A stretch of DNA of 64,000 nt, from positions 1 to 64,000 of the forward strand of contig NZ_PJZI01000031.1 in NCBI RefSeq assembly GCF_002858805.1, written 5' to 3'. The position numbers were made by a program, and so were the translations under genes. Position 1 is the stretch's first letter. Every line of letters begins with the position of its first letter. Below, piece after piece: positions 22,350-32,361 of this stretch. A model generated the notes under the pieces. The model did no database searches and was not told the origin of the DNA. It worked only from the letters and a program-made list of their open reading frames with translations. The DNA is from Chimaeribacter arupi (GTDB taxonomy: Bacteria > Pseudomonadota > Gammaproteobacteria > Enterobacterales > Enterobacteriaceae).

Positions 22350-23330
22350 ATGAAAGCGCTTTTGCTCGAGCAACATGAAGGCCGGATCGCCGCAGAGATA
22401 CAGGAGATCGCCCCCGATCGGCTGCCGGACGGCGACGTAACGGTAGAAGTCGGCTGGTCTGGGCTGAACTATAAAGATGCGCTGGCGATCACCGGCAAGG
22501 GCAAAATTGTGCGCAACTTCCCGATGGTGCCGGGCATCGATTTCGCCGGCACCGTAGTTGACAGCAAAGACTACCGTTTCCGCCCCGGCCAGCAGGTGGT
22601 GCTTACCGGCTGGGGTGTGGGTGAAACCCACTGGGGCGGGCTGGCGGAGCGGGCGCGGGTCAACGCGGACTGGCTGGTGGCGTTGCCGCCTGCCCTGTCG
22701 GCCCGCCAGAGTATGATCATCGGCACTGCGGGGCTGACGGCGATGCTCTGCGTGATGGCGCTTGAGGAGGGCGGCGTGGCCCCGCAGAGCGGCGAGGTGC
22801 TGGTCACTGGGGCCAGCGGCGGCGTCGGCAGCACGGCGGTGGCGATCCTCGCCCAGCAGGGCTACCGGGTGTCGGCAGTCAGCGGCCGCCCGCATACCCA
22901 CCCATACCTGCGTGACCTCGGTGCGGCGCATATCCTGCCGCGTGAGGAGTTCTTTGAAACGGCGCGGCCGCTGGAGACGCAGCGCTGGGCTGGGGCCATT
23001 GACACCGTGGGCGATCGCCTGCTCGCCAACGTGCTGGCGCAGATGAACTATAACGGCGTGGTGGCCGCCTGCGGGCTGGCCGGCGGTTACCTGCTGCCGA
23101 CCACGGTGATGCCGTTTATCCTGCGCAATGTCCGGTTGCAGGGCATTGACTCGGTGCGCGCGCCGCTGCATCGCCGCCAGGCAGCCTGGGAACGGCTCGC
23201 CGGCCTGCTCCCTGCCCGCTTCTATGAGCAGGCCGCCACGGAAATCAGCCTGGAAGAGGTGCCGGAGGCCGCTGCCGCGCTGATGGACAACCGCATCACC
23301 GGCCGCACGCTGGTGCGTATTGGTGGGTAA
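22350..23330 (+). CDS. acuI: Acrylyl-CoA reductase (NADPH) AcuI/YhdH
   Basis: A zinc-independent medium-chain dehydrogenase/reductase of 326 residues. It has the GroES-like N-terminal domain (SGLNYKDALAITGKGKIV) and the cofactor-binding motif VTGASGGVGSTAVAIL. The YhdH/AcuI subfamily reduces toxic acryloyl-CoA to propionyl-CoA with NADPH. The ATG follows AGAGAGGTTCT. The gene is divergent from csrD across about 260 bp, as in E. coli. Confidence 0.94.
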   Translation: MKALLLEQHEGRIAAEIQEIAPDRLPDGDVTVEVGWSGLNYKDALAITGKGKIVRNFPMVPGIDFAGTVVDSKDYRFRPGQQVVLTGWGVGETHWGGLAERARVNADWLVALPPALSARQSMIIGTAGLTAMLCVMALEEGGVAPQSGEVLVTGASGGVGSTAVAILAQQGYRVSAVSGRPHTHPYLRDLGAAHILPREEFFETARPLETQRWAGAIDTVGDRLLANVLAQMNYNGVVAACGLAGGYLLPTTVMPFILRNVRLQGIDSVRAPLHRRQAAWERLAGLLPARFYEQAATEISLEEVPEAAAALMDNRITGRTLVRIGG

Positions 23331-23466
23331 AGTCCGGTAACAACATTGTCAACCTGCGCGATAATGTGTAACAAATGGCAGGATTGACTGTCAGAATGGC
23401 GGTGAACAGCAATAATAGAGCCATTGCCCGCCGTTCTGGCCCCTGCTTCTCCCGGAGACCGCCCCT

Positions 23467-24471
23467 ATGCGCAAGCCACGCAAACTTACCGAGGCTGACG
23501 TTACCCCTGAAAGCCTGTTTATGCAGGACCGACGCCGGATCATGCAGGCGCTCGGCATCTCCGCTGCCTCACTGGCGCTGCCTGCCGCCGCCCGTGCTGA
23601 CATCCTCTCCTGGCTGAAAGGCAGCGAGGCCCCCAAGGCCCCGCCCGGCAAGCCGCTGGATTTCAGCAAACCGGCCGCGTACCAGCCGGGCTGGCCGCTG
23701 ACGCCGGAAGACAAAGTCACCGGCTACAACAACTATTACGAGTTCGGCCTGGATAAGTCCGACCCGGCCGCCAACGCCGGGACACTGCAAACCGCCGACT
23801 GGAAAATCCGCATCGACGGCGAGGTCGCCAAACCGGTCACGTTCAGCATGGATGACCTGCTGAAACGTTTTCCGCTTGAGGAGCGCATCTACCGCCTGCG
23901 CTGTGTAGAGGCGTGGTCGATGGTGGTGCCGTGGATAGGTTTTGAGCTGGGCAAGCTGATTAACGCCGTGGAGCCGACCGGCAACGCGCGCTATGTGGCG
24001 TTCCAGACGCTGTATGACCCGGAGCATATGCCCGGCCAGAAAGATCGCTTTATTGGCGGCGGGCTGGCTTACCCCTATGTGGAGGGGCTGCGGCTGGATG
24101 AGGCGATGAACCCGCTCACCCTGCTCACCGTAGGTGTGTACGGCAAAACGCTGCCGCCGCAGAACGGTGCGCCAATCCGCCTGATTACGCCATGGAAATA
24201 TGGCTTTAAAGGGATTAAGTCGATCGTGAATATCCGCCTGACCCGCGACCAGCCGCCTACCACCTGGAACCTTTCCGCGCCGGATGAATATGGCTTTTAC
24301 GCCAACGTGAACCCGCATGTTGACCACCCGCGCTGGTCACAGGCCACGGAGCGTGCGATTGGCAGCGGCGGCATTCTGGACGTGAAACGCCAGCCGACCC
24401 TGCTGTTCAACGGCTATGGCGATCAGGTGGCGTCGCTCTATAAGGGCCTCGATTTACGGGAGAACTTCTGA
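23467..24471 (+). CDS. msrP: Periplasmic methionine sulfoxide reductase catalytic subunit MsrP (YedY)
   Basis: 334 residues with a twin-arginine signal ([19 protein letters not shown], arginines at 22-24) ending near AARA-DI. The molybdopterin-binding sulfite-oxidase fold follows, with the molybdenum-ligating cysteine at residue 146 in [15 protein letters not shown]. MsrP repairs oxidised methionines on periplasmic proteins, taking electrons from MsrQ. Its TGA stop is directly followed by the msrQ GTG start with no spacer. Confidence 0.97.
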   Translation: MRKPRKLTEADVTPESLFMQDRRRIMQALGISAASLALPAAARADILSWLKGSEAPKAPPGKPLDFSKPAAYQPGWPLTPEDKVTGYNNYYEFGLDKSDPAANAGTLQTADWKIRIDGEVAKPVTFSMDDLLKRFPLEERIYRLRCVEAWSMVVPWIGFELGKLINAVEPTGNARYVAFQTLYDPEHMPGQKDRFIGGGLAYPYVEGLRLDEAMNPLTLLTVGVYGKTLPPQNGAPIRLITPWKYGFKGIKSIVNIRLTRDQPPTTWNLSAPDEYGFYANVNPHVDHPRWSQATERAIGSGGILDVKRQPTLLFNGYGDQVASLYKGLDLRENF

Positions 24472-25074
24472 GTGAAGCGGCTGACGGCAAAACAGATTAC
24501 CGGCCTGAAAGTGCTGCTCCATCTGGCGGGGATACTGCCGCTGGTGTGGCTGGTCTGGTCGGTGAGCCAGGGCGGTTTCAGCGCCGACCCGGCCAAAGAT
24601 ATCCAGCACTTTACCGGGCGGACGGCGTTGAAATGGCTGTTCGCCGGCCTGCTTATCACCCCGCTGGCGCGCTACGGGAAACAGCCGCTGCTGATCCGCG
24701 TGCGCCGCCTGATCGGGCTGTGGTGCTTTGCGTGGGCCTCGCTGCACCTGTTGAGCTATTCGTTCCTGGAACTCGGCATCAATAACCTGGGCCTGCTGGG
24801 CAGTGAACTTGTCTCCCGCCCTTACCTGACGCTCGGCATCCTGAGCTGGCTGATGTTGCTGTCGCTGGCCGCCACCTCGACGCTGGGCGCGCAGCGCCGG
24901 TTGGGGAAAAACTGGCAACGGCTGCATAACGTCATCTATCTGGTCGCGATCCTCGCGCCCATCCATTACCTCTGGTCAGTGAAAACCCTGTCGCCGCAAC
25001 CGGTGATTTACGCCGTTTTTGCTGCGATTTTGCTGGCATTCCGTTACAAAAAGGTCAGGCAATGGTGGCGTTAA
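24472..25074 (+). CDS. msrQ: Heme-binding membrane subunit MsrQ (YedZ)
   Basis: 200 residues starting at a GTG immediately after the msrP stop codon. About six membrane helices carry conserved histidines ([43 protein letters not shown]) expected to bind b-type haem. MsrQ passes electrons from the quinone pool or flavin reductase Fre to MsrP. The zero-spacing arrangement suggests tight translational coupling. Confidence 0.96.
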   Translation: MKRLTAKQITGLKVLLHLAGILPLVWLVWSVSQGGFSADPAKDIQHFTGRTALKWLFAGLLITPLARYGKQPLLIRVRRLIGLWCFAWASLHLLSYSFLELGINNLGLLGSELVSRPYLTLGILSWLMLLSLAATSTLGAQRRLGKNWQRLHNVIYLVAILAPIHYLWSVKTLSPQPVIYAVFAAILLAFRYKKVRQWWR

Positions 25075-25315
25075 CGCCCCTGAACGTTCTGTGTTCTGCG
25101 CCACATAATAAGGGCCAAAACAGTGTTTAATATCGATAAAGGGTTGATTATCTTCGCTGATAAGACCAGTATTTAGCTGCGATTTGCCACGATATCATTA
25201 TAATGCCCCACTTTAGCGGTTACTGCGCAGGCGATTGGCCGCTAAAAAGGTGACAAAACGATGACATCGGGTTATTTTCTACAATACAGGTCAAATTGAC
25301 GGAGATAGGCGCACG

Positions 25316-25768
25316 ATGGCAGACAAGTTTCATATCTTGCTTCTCAATGGCCCCAACCTGAACCTGCTGGGTTCACGCGAGCCGGAGAAGTATGGGCACA
25401 CGACGTTGCCGGAGATTGTCAGCCGTCTGGAAACCCAGGCCAGTGAATTGGGCCTTGCCCTGAGTCACCTGCAATCCAATGCGGAACATGCCCTGATTGA
25501 TCGCATCCATCAGGCGCGTGGCAACACGGATTTTATCCTGATTAACCCGGCGGCGTTCACGCACACCAGCGTGGCCCTGCGCGATGCCCTGTTGGGGGTG
25601 GCGATCCCGTTTATCGAGATCCACCTCTCCAATGTGCACGCCAGGGAGCCGTTCCGCCACCACTCCTATCTTTCTGATATTGCCGTCGGCGTCATCTGCG
25701 GACTGGGGGCTGACGGTTATACCTTTGCATTACAGGCAGCGGCGCGCCGCTTGTCACAATCCAATTAA
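25316..25768 (+). CDS. aroQ: Type II 3-dehydroquinate dehydratase AroQ
   Basis: 150 residues with the type II signature [20 protein letters not shown] (catalytic Tyr in EKYG), the substrate loop [16 protein letters not shown], and the catalytic His in [18 protein letters not shown]. It dehydrates 3-dehydroquinate to 3-dehydroshikimate in the shikimate pathway. E. coli uses the unrelated type I enzyme AroD; an AroQ gene just ahead of accB is typical of other gammaproteobacteria and of Yersinia/Serratia. It lies 30 bp from accB and is probably co-transcribed. A TATAAT sits at 25199-25204 upstream without a convincing -35 box. Confidence 0.97.
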   Translation: MADKFHILLLNGPNLNLLGSREPEKYGHTTLPEIVSRLETQASELGLALSHLQSNAEHALIDRIHQARGNTDFILINPAAFTHTSVALRDALLGVAIPFIEIHLSNVHAREPFRHHSYLSDIAVGVICGLGADGYTFALQAAARRLSQSN

Positions 25769-25798
25769 ATCAAGCAAAAAGAGTACGGAATCACACTC

Positions 25799-26272
25799 AT
25801 GGATATTCGTAAAATCAAGAAACTGATCGAACTGGTTGAAGAATCCGGCATCGCTGAACTGGAAATTTCTGAAGGTGAAGAATCAGTTCGTATCAGTCGT
25901 GCCCCGGCAGTGCCGAACTACCCAATGATGCAGCAGGCGTACGCCATGCCGATGCAGCAACCACAGCCGGCCCTGGCCGCTGCCGTTGCCCCGGCTGCCA
26001 CCGTGGAAGCCGCTCCGGCTGCTGCGGCTGCCATCAGTGGCCACATCGTTCGTTCACCGATGGTCGGCACCTTCTACCGCACCCCTAGCCCGGACGCCAA
26101 GCCGTTCATCGAAGTGGGCCAGAAAGTGAATGCGGGCGATACCCTGTGTATCGTTGAAGCCATGAAGATGATGAACCAAATCGAAGCTGATAAATCGGGT
26201 GTGGTGAAAGCCATTCTGGTAGAAAGCGGTCAACCGGTTGAATTTGACGAGCCACTGGTCGTCATCGAATAA
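25799..26272 (+). CDS. accB: Biotin carboxyl carrier protein of acetyl-CoA carboxylase
   Basis: 157 residues: an N-terminal interaction segment ([20 protein letters not shown]), a flexible Ala/Pro/Gln linker (about 40-80) and a biotinyl domain with the modified lysine at residue 123 in [11 protein letters not shown]. AccB carries carboxybiotin between AccC and AccAD in the first step of fatty-acid synthesis. It is followed by accC after 11 bp. Confidence 0.98.
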   Translation: MDIRKIKKLIELVEESGIAELEISEGEESVRISRAPAVPNYPMMQQAYAMPMQQPQPALAAAVAPAATVEAAPAAAAAISGHIVRSPMVGTFYRTPSPDAKPFIEVGQKVNAGDTLCIVEAMKMMNQIEADKSGVVKAILVESGQPVEFDEPLVVIE

Positions 26273-26283
26273 CGAGGCGTCTC

Positions 26284-27633
26284 ATGGTAGATAAAATCGT
26301 CATCGCCAACCGTGGTGAGATCGCCCTGCGTATTCTGCGTGCCTGTAAAGAACTGGGCATCAAAACCGTAGCGGTTCACTCCACCGCGGATCGCGATTTA
26401 AAACATGTGCTGCTGGCAGACGAAACCGTCTGTATCGGCCCGGCACCTTCTGTAAAAAGCTATCTGAATATCCCGGCCATCATTGCTGCTGCTGAAATTA
26501 CCGGCGCGGTTGCGATTCACCCTGGGTATGGCTTCCTGTCCGAAAACGCTGACTTTGCTGAGCAGGTTGAGCGCTCCGGCTTTATCTTCATCGGCCCGAA
26601 AGCAGAAACCATCCGCCTGATGGGCGACAAAGTTTCTGCCATCAACGCGATGAAGAAAGCCGGCGTCCCGACCGTACCGGGGTCTGACGGTTCGCTGACC
26701 GATGACATGGAAAAAAACCGTGCCTTCGCGAAACGCATCGGCTACCCGGTGATCATCAAAGCCTCCGGCGGCGGCGGCGGTCGTGGTATGCGCGTTGTGC
26801 GCAGCGACAAGGATCTGGAAGAATCCATTAACATGACGCGTGCGGAAGCCAAAGCGGCTTTCAACAACGACATGGTTTACATGGAAAAATACCTGGAAAA
26901 CCCGCGCCACATCGAAATTCAGGTGTTGGCAGACGGCCAGGGCAACGCCATCTATCTGGCAGAGCGTGACTGCTCCATGCAGCGCCGCCACCAGAAAGTG
27001 GTGGAAGAGGCACCGGCACCGGGCATCACCAGCGAAATGCGCCGTTACATCGGCGAGCGCTGCGCCAAAGCCTGTGTGGACATCGGCTACCGCGGTGCAG
27101 GTACGTTCGAGTTCCTGTATGAAAACGGCGAGTTCTATTTCATCGAAATGAACACCCGTATTCAGGTAGAGCACCCGGTCACTGAAATGATCACCGGTGT
27201 GGACCTGATCAAAGAGCAGCTGCGCATCGCTGCCGGTCAGCCGCTCTCCATCACCCAGGACGAAGTGCGTATCCAGGGCCATGCGGTCGAGTGCCGTATC
27301 AATGCGGAAGACCCGAACACCTTCCTGCCGAGCCCAGGTAAAATCACGCGCTTCCACGCGCCGGGTGGCTTTGGCGTACGTTGGGAATCGCACATTTACG
27401 CCGGGTACACTGTCCCGCCGTATTACGATTCCATGATCGGCAAACTCATCACTTACGGTGAAAACCGTGACGTGGCGATCGCCCGCATGAAAAATGCGTT
27501 GGCGGAGCTTATCATCGACGGCATCAAAACCAACGTTGACCTGCAACAGCGCATCATGGCTGATGAAAACTTCCAGCACGGTGGCACCAACATCCACTAT
27601 CTGGAAAAGAAACTGGGTTTACAGGAAAAGTAA
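26284..27633 (+). CDS. accC: Biotin carboxylase subunit of acetyl-CoA carboxylase
   Basis: 449 residues, the E. coli length. The ATP-grasp fold shows the glycine-rich loop [16 protein letters not shown], the metal and bicarbonate motif [15 protein letters not shown] and the biotin carboxylase C-domain ([20 protein letters not shown]). It carboxylates the biotin on AccB using ATP and bicarbonate. A terminator follows; beyond it the E. coli order (yhdT-panF) is interrupted by about 7 kb of accessory protease genes. Confidence 0.99.
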   Translation: MVDKIVIANRGEIALRILRACKELGIKTVAVHSTADRDLKHVLLADETVCIGPAPSVKSYLNIPAIIAAAEITGAVAIHPGYGFLSENADFAEQVERSGFIFIGPKAETIRLMGDKVSAINAMKKAGVPTVPGSDGSLTDDMEKNRAFAKRIGYPVIIKASGGGGGRGMRVVRSDKDLEESINMTRAEAKAAFNNDMVYMEKYLENPRHIEIQVLADGQGNAIYLAERDCSMQRRHQKVVEEAPAPGITSEMRRYIGERCAKACVDIGYRGAGTFEFLYENGEFYFIEMNTRIQVEHPVTEMITGVDLIKEQLRIAAGQPLSITQDEVRIQGHAVECRINAEDPNTFLPSPGKITRFHAPGGFGVRWESHIYAGYTVPPYYDSMIGKLITYGENRDVAIARMKNALAELIIDGIKTNVDLQQRIMADENFQHGGTNIHYLEKKLGLQEK

Positions 27634-27652
27634 TCACCTGACGCCCTGCCCT

Positions 27653-27680
27653 AACGCCCGCTGATGCGGGCGTTATTATA
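27653..27680 (+). terminator. Rho-independent terminator of aroQ-accBC
   Basis: AACGCCCGC-TGAT-GCGGGCGTT forms a 9-bp stem followed by ATTATA, 20 bp after the accC stop codon. It isolates accBC from the protease genes that follow. Confidence 0.8.
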
Positions 27681-27784
27681 TGTATCTCCTCTCTTTTTCC
27701 TTACGCCCTTTTCCCTCATCCGTGACGTTATTATTCCCTCACCTTAACTTTTGCATTAATAATAATATTCCAACTTATTACTAT

Positions 27785-27807
27785 AATGCCTGTTTAATAC
27801 AGGTATT
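27785..27807. repeat. Hairpin repeat, copy 1
   Basis: AATGCCTGT-TTAAT-ACAGGTATT folds as a 9-bp hairpin with one G-U pair, preceded by TATAAT. A near-identical hairpin occurs at 30073-30097. Each copy lies 150-160 bp ahead of the conserved block that precedes an M60 gene, so it appears to have been duplicated with its gene. Confidence 0.6.
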
Positions 27808-27935
27808 ATTAAATACGCCTATTGTTCCACACATAAAATATTCACACCTCTATTAAGGGTTCTAATAACTCACTCAGCACTTATGGTAATATGCCGGGCA
27901 GTCATTCACCGTGCATCGCATTACCCCCTCCCGGC

Positions 27936-27960
27936 CATTATTTTAATAAAACGCACCTGC
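27936..27960 (+). promoter_or_regulatory. Conserved upstream block of M60 gene 1
   Basis: CATTATTTTAATAAAACGCA followed by CCTGC begins 82 bp before the start codon. A matching block lies 81 bp before the second M60 gene (30219-30242). Conserved sequence and spacing in otherwise diverged, AT-rich DNA suggest a shared promoter or regulator site. The ribosome binding segment TTATATTAAGGA is also shared by both genes. Confidence 0.5.
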
Positions 27961-28017
27961 ATAACATTGATTCAAGATCTCAATACATTGACGGATATTT
28001 ATATTAAGGAGTAATAA

Positions 28018-29991
28018 ATGAAACGAGATAAAATGCATCAGGCCGCGCTCGGCCTGGCAGTAATGCTTAGCGCAGGTGCGGCATTGGCAGCATCAAATCA
28101 CCCTACGCCTTCTGTCCTGCCTGCCCCCACCGCGGCGGATAGCGATTCCTCCTCCGCAGGCCGTCTGTTTTTAATGGATACCTGGTGGGCAAACCAGCAG
28201 TCTTCCGAAGGATTTAAAGAGGCCATCGCGCAATTTGGTTTAACCATTGAGCAGATGAATGAGAATTATGAGGTCATGGAAGCGCGGGCTAAAAATCCTA
28301 ATGACCCGTTATTCTGGCTGAAACGCACCCTGGAAACCTATCCTGCACAACAGGATCAGTATGCGATTCCGGTTACCGAAGAAAACGGCGTGATGCGTGA
28401 CCGGACGACACAATGGAACCGCAACCCCTATTTCCTGACGCGAGAATATGGCAAAGCCGGTGAGCGCATCACCATCAAAACCGCAAAAATCCCAGCGGGT
28501 ATCGCCTGTTATGCGGCCATGCAGGGCAACATGGGCGGCTTTGACGGGCCGGATGGGGTAAAAGCGTTGGCCTCTGACAGCATCAACACCTACGTGCTGC
28601 CGCATGACGGCATCCTGATGTTGGGCTGCCCGGACTACAACAAAGATATGAGCACGATAGACACCTCTGTCCCGATGCAGATCCTCAGCGGCGGCTCGCA
28701 ACGCCATCCGCTGTTCCTGTTCGGGATCAATAGCCAGCGTGAATGGGCAGACTTCACCCAACAGGTGACCCCGACCGGCTATGGCGTCTTCTTTGATGGC
28801 CGTACCCGCTACGCTGCCAGCCAGAAAAAACTGCGCGCCTCTGCCACGACCAACATCATGCAAACGATGCGTGAAAACCTGCTGCGCAGCATCAGCTACG
28901 ACAAGCTGAATGGCCTGGACGGTTCCTCGGCCCTGCACCAGCCGGTGCGTTCACTGTTTATGGCCAGTTATGATGCGTGCTGTTATGCCAGCAGCGGCAG
29001 CGGGAAACTGGCGATTGGGTTTGAAGGCACTGTGCCGACGACGCACGGCTGGGGCGCCTGGCATGAGTATGGCCACCAATACCAGATGGGCTGGTCATGG
29101 GGCGGGCAGAGTGAGGTCACGGTAAACCTCTATTCGCTGGCGGCCTGCTATACACAACTTGGCCATGTGGAGAACAAACAGTGCCACCCCAACCTTGAGT
29201 TGCAGGGCTTCACCTGGGACCAGCAAGCCGTGGGCAGCTTCCTGAAATCCGGCCAACGCTGGCATTTTGATACCGAGCCTAACGTGTTCCGCCGGCTCAC
29301 CATGTTCGGGCAACTGATGACCACCTGGCCGGATCTGTACCCGGCACTGGGCAAAGCCTACCGTGAAGCTTACAACCGGGGTGGAAACAAAGCGGCGCTG
29401 GATACCACCCAGGAAAAAATCGACTGGTTTGTGACGAACGCCAGCCGCCAGAGCGGCCGCGATCTGCGTGAGTTCTTCACCCGCTGGGGCCTGGGTTACA
29501 GCGCTGCCGCAGGCGAGCAGATTGCCGCGATGAAACTGCCGGCCCCGACCCAGCCGACCACGACCTATGAAAAACCGCTGGTTCACAGCGGCAACTCACC
29601 GACGACCGTCTCCTTGCAAATTGACAACGACAATCAGGCACACGGCATCGGGTTGCTAACAAATAGCGCGAAGACTGGCCCACAAAAACTCGTCTGGGTC
29701 GCAAACGGCGAGACGACGCTGCATACGCAAGTGGTAGATACGCAAAACCGGCCGTTTACGATCGCGCTGCGCGGCAAAAAATTAACCGGGGGCTGTGCGT
29801 ATCACACCATCAACAGCGCCGTCACCTGTGGTTTAGGCTCGGATATCCACCTCAGCGTGATTTACCGCCCGGAAGATAACCCTGACCTGCCGGCCGGTGA
29901 TTATCACGGCACCCTGCCGCTGATCGCCGCGGGGTGGCACGACCCGAGCTGGACAGCTAACGTGAATTTCCCGCTGACGATTACAAAGTAA
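28018..29991 (+). CDS. Secreted M60/enhancin-family zinc metalloprotease, paralogue 1
   Basis: 657 residues. An N-terminal signal peptide (about 1-25, KMHQAALGLAVMLSAGAALA) points to export. The central region carries the zinc site HEYGH at residues 349-353, followed 12 residues later by the third-ligand Glu (QSEVTVNLYSLAACY); this HExxH-x12-E pattern is that of peptidase family M60, related to viral enhancins and E. coli SslE, which degrade mucins. Conserved upstream elements are DTWWANQQSSEGFKEAI and NPNDPLFWLKRTLETYP. About residues 530-657 form a separate beta-rich tail. It is the first of three tandem paralogues between accC and yhdT. Substrate (mucin, glycoprotein, insect matrix) is inferred only. 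Confidence 0.85.
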   Translation: MKRDKMHQAALGLAVMLSAGAALAASNHPTPSVLPAPTAADSDSSSAGRLFLMDTWWANQQSSEGFKEAIAQFGLTIEQMNENYEVMEARAKNPNDPLFWLKRTLETYPAQQDQYAIPVTEENGVMRDRTTQWNRNPYFLTREYGKAGERITIKTAKIPAGIACYAAMQGNMGGFDGPDGVKALASDSINTYVLPHDGILMLGCPDYNKDMSTIDTSVPMQILSGGSQRHPLFLFGINSQREWADFTQQVTPTGYGVFFDGRTRYAASQKKLRASATTNIMQTMRENLLRSISYDKLNGLDGSSALHQPVRSLFMASYDACCYASSGSGKLAIGFEGTVPTTHGWGAWHEYGHQYQMGWSWGGQSEVTVNLYSLAACYTQLGHVENKQCHPNLELQGFTWDQQAVGSFLKSGQRWHFDTEPNVFRRLTMFGQLMTTWPDLYPALGKAYREAYNRGGNKAALDTTQEKIDWFVTNASRQSGRDLREFFTRWGLGYSAAAGEQIAAMKLPAPTQPTTTYEKPLVHSGNSPTTVSLQIDNDNQAHGIGLLTNSAKTGPQKLVWVANGETTLHTQVVDTQNRPFTIALRGKKLTGGCAYHTINSAVTCGLGSDIHLSVIYRPEDNPDLPAGDYHGTLPLIAAGWHDPSWTANVNFPLTITK

Positions 29992-30001
29992 TTATCCCAT
30001 C

Positions 30002-30026
30002 TGCTGCACCTGAAATGGGTGCAGCA
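30002..30026 (+). terminator. Hairpin after M60 gene 1
   Basis: TGCTGCACC pairs with GGTGCAGCA (9 bp, 7-nt loop) 10 bp after the stop codon. There is no U-tract, so it may be a stability hairpin; the AT-rich hairpin at 30073-30097 could complete termination. Confidence 0.5.
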
Positions 30027-30072
30027 AGGCACGCAATGGAATAGCCGGATAATCTTCTCTTTCCCATTAATA

Positions 30073-30097
30073 TAATGCCTGCGTAATGCAGGCATTA
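30073..30097. repeat. Hairpin repeat, copy 2
   Basis: TAATGCCTGC-GTAAT-GCAGGCATTA is a perfect 10-bp hairpin followed by TTATTATTAT. It copies the hairpin at 27785-27807, including the preceding TATAAT. It may act as a terminator for the gene before it, as part of the next gene's control region, or both. Confidence 0.6.
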
Positions 30098-30218
30098 TTA
30101 TTATCATCAATATATTCCGCCCCGTATTTTCATTTACCTCACCGCACCTACTGCATTACGCCGCGTGTATGTTAGGATGCTTCGCCGTGATTTTTACCTG
30201 TCGCACGCTTTTCTAATT

Positions 30219-30242
30219 CTTATTTTAATAAGACACACCTGT
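30219..30242 (+). promoter_or_regulatory. Conserved upstream block of M60 gene 2
   Basis: CTTATTTTAATAAGACACAC then CTGT, 81 bp before the second M60 start codon, matches the block at 27936-27960 in sequence and distance. The third gene lacks a clear copy. Confidence 0.5.
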
Positions 30243-30299
30243 ACACGGTTACCCTCTTTTTTGAACACAGCATTGGATGTTTATATTAAGGAATAATGA

Positions 30300-32324
30300 A
30301 TGAAAGGTTATAAAATTAACCGGCTCTCCCTGGCTGTCGCCTTAATACTCAGCTCAGGGGCGGCATCAGCCGCGCCAGAAAACATCACGTATCACGGTAA
30401 CACGTCAGGTTCAATTATCAATTTCGGCCCGGCGCCGGCTAAGCCAGTTAAGCCGGTTATTGATGATGCCGATCTGGGCCAGAAAAATATCACCCTGGTT
30501 CTTGATACCTGGTGGTGGAACTATCAGTACACCGACGGGTTTAAAGAGGCCATTACGCAGCTGGGCTTAACCATCGAGCAGATGACGGCCAATTATCAGG
30601 AGATGGACGCCCGTGCGAAAAACCCGAACGACCCGTTATTCTGGCTGAAACGCACCCTGGAGATTTATCCGTCTCATGCTGCTGACCGTTACAATATCCC
30701 GGTGACGGAAAGCAATACCGTGATGCGTAAACGCACCACCACCTATGATCGTAATAACTATTTCCTGACGCGCGAGTATGGCAAAACCGGCGAAGCCATT
30801 ACCATTAAAGCCGGAACGATCCCTGCGGGCGTGACGTGTTATGCGGCGATGGATGGCGATATGACGCTCTTTAAAGGCACCGGCAGCGAAAAACCCCTGC
30901 TCTCTGGCGGTACCATGACTTATGTGATGCCGCATGACGGCATCTTGCTGTTGGGCTGTAAAGACAATAACAGCCATATGAAAAATCTCGACACCACGGT
31001 GCCGATGCAGATCCTCAGCGGCGGCTCACAGCGTCACCCACTGTTTATTTTCGGCATTAACAGCCAACGCGACTGGGCAGACTTCAGCCAGCAGGTCACG
31101 CCTACCGGTTATGGGGTCTTCTTTGACGGCCGCAGCCGTTACGCCGTCAGCCGGCAACGGCTCGCGGCTTCTGCCGACACCAATATCCTGAAAACCCTGC
31201 GGGAAAACCTGTTGTTGACCATCACTTACGACAAGCTGAACGGGATGGATGGGTCGTCTGAGCTGCATCAACCGGCGCGCTCACTGTTTATGACCAGCTA
31301 TGACGAATGCTGCTGGGCCAACAGCGCCGGTGGGCGGCTGGCGATTGGCCGCTACCCGACACTCCCGGACATCGGTAACTGGGCAACCTGGCATGAGTAT
31401 GGCCATGATTATCAGATGGACTGGTCATGGAAAGAGGTGCAGGAGGTGACCGTTAACATCTACTCACTGGCGGCCTGTTACACCCAGTGGGGTTATGCCG
31501 CCCTGAATCAGTGCCATCAACAAGCCGAAGCACTCGGTTTCAGTTGGGATCAGCAAGCGGTCGGCAGCGCGATTAAAGCGGGCCAGATTTGGAATATCGA
31601 TGCGCAGGGTGAGCACTTCCGCCGGTTAAACATGTTTGCGCAACTGCTGGCCAGCTATCCGGATCTCTACCCGGCGCTGGGCAAAGCCCTGCGGGAAGAC
31701 GTCAACCGGGGTACCGGCAGCGTCGTGTTGGATGAGAAACAAAAACAAGTCGACTGGTTCGCCATCAATGCCAGCCGTTTCAGCGGCCACGACCTGCGTG
31801 CGTTCTTCGACTTGTGGACGCTGCCTTACAGCGCCGCCGCGGGTGAGCAGATCGCCGCGCTGAAGCTGCCGCAACCGGCCCAGCCGGTCGCCACCTATGA
31901 AGCCACGCTAACCCATACCGGCAGCACGCCGACCACGGCTAAACTCAAAATAGAGAATAATACCGACAGAAAAGGCATCGGCTTTGTGGCTAACTCAGAG
32001 AAAGTCGGCCCGCGCGCGCTGATCTGGTCTGGTGAGAACGAAAGCAGGCTGCACACCCAGGTGGTGGATGCGCAGAACCGGGCCTTTACCGTGACGCTGC
32101 GCGGTAAAAGGGCTATGGGCGGTTGTTCAGGCCATGCGGTTAACACGGCGGCAGTCTGCGGCTCCTCAGATGCCGGCATCCACCTCAGCGTGAGTTACCA
32201 CCCGGAAGATAACCCCCATCTGCCGGCCGGTGACTATCACGGCACACTGCCGCTGATCGCCACTGCCTGGGGAAATCCGGCCTGGACGGCCAATGTGAAT
32301 ATTCCGCTGTCCATCAGTAAGTAA
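30300..32324 (+). CDS. Secreted M60/enhancin-family zinc metalloprotease, paralogue 2
   Basis: 674 residues with a signal peptide (about 1-25, RLSLAVALILSSGAASA). The zinc site HEYGH is at residues 365-369, followed 12 residues later by Glu (VQEVTVNIYSLAACY). It is closely related to the preceding gene across its length (DPLFWLKRTLEIYP; MQILSGGSQRHPLFIFGINS) and differs mainly by an insertion of about 15 residues after the signal peptide, rich in Ala, Pro and Lys (FGPAPAKPVKPVIDD). The C-terminal beta-rich domain ends SYHPEDNPHLPAGDYHGTLP. It has its own upstream region and terminator, so it is probably a separate transcription unit. Substrate unknown. Confidence 0.85.
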   Translation: MKGYKINRLSLAVALILSSGAASAAPENITYHGNTSGSIINFGPAPAKPVKPVIDDADLGQKNITLVLDTWWWNYQYTDGFKEAITQLGLTIEQMTANYQEMDARAKNPNDPLFWLKRTLEIYPSHAADRYNIPVTESNTVMRKRTTTYDRNNYFLTREYGKTGEAITIKAGTIPAGVTCYAAMDGDMTLFKGTGSEKPLLSGGTMTYVMPHDGILLLGCKDNNSHMKNLDTTVPMQILSGGSQRHPLFIFGINSQRDWADFSQQVTPTGYGVFFDGRSRYAVSRQRLAASADTNILKTLRENLLLTITYDKLNGMDGSSELHQPARSLFMTSYDECCWANSAGGRLAIGRYPTLPDIGNWATWHEYGHDYQMDWSWKEVQEVTVNIYSLAACYTQWGYAALNQCHQQAEALGFSWDQQAVGSAIKAGQIWNIDAQGEHFRRLNMFAQLLASYPDLYPALGKALREDVNRGTGSVVLDEKQKQVDWFAINASRFSGHDLRAFFDLWTLPYSAAAGEQIAALKLPQPAQPVATYEATLTHTGSTPTTAKLKIENNTDRKGIGFVANSEKVGPRALIWSGENESRLHTQVVDAQNRAFTVTLRGKRAMGGCSGHAVNTAAVCGSSDAGIHLSVSYHPEDNPHLPAGDYHGTLPLIATAWGNPAWTANVNIPLSISK

Positions 32325-32334
32325 TCCCTTCCTG

Positions 32335-32361
32335 CGGCGTCCTTTCCGGGCGCCGTTATTA
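32335..32361 (+). terminator. Terminator-like hairpin after M60 gene 2
   Basis: CGGCGTCC-TTTCC-GGGCGCCG forms an 8-bp stem (one G-U pair) followed by TTATTA, 10 bp after the stop codon. Confidence 0.6.

Noticed and set aside
26398-27597. 399-codon frame antisense to accC
   Set aside because: AccC is near-identical to the E. coli enzyme; the antisense product has no family features.
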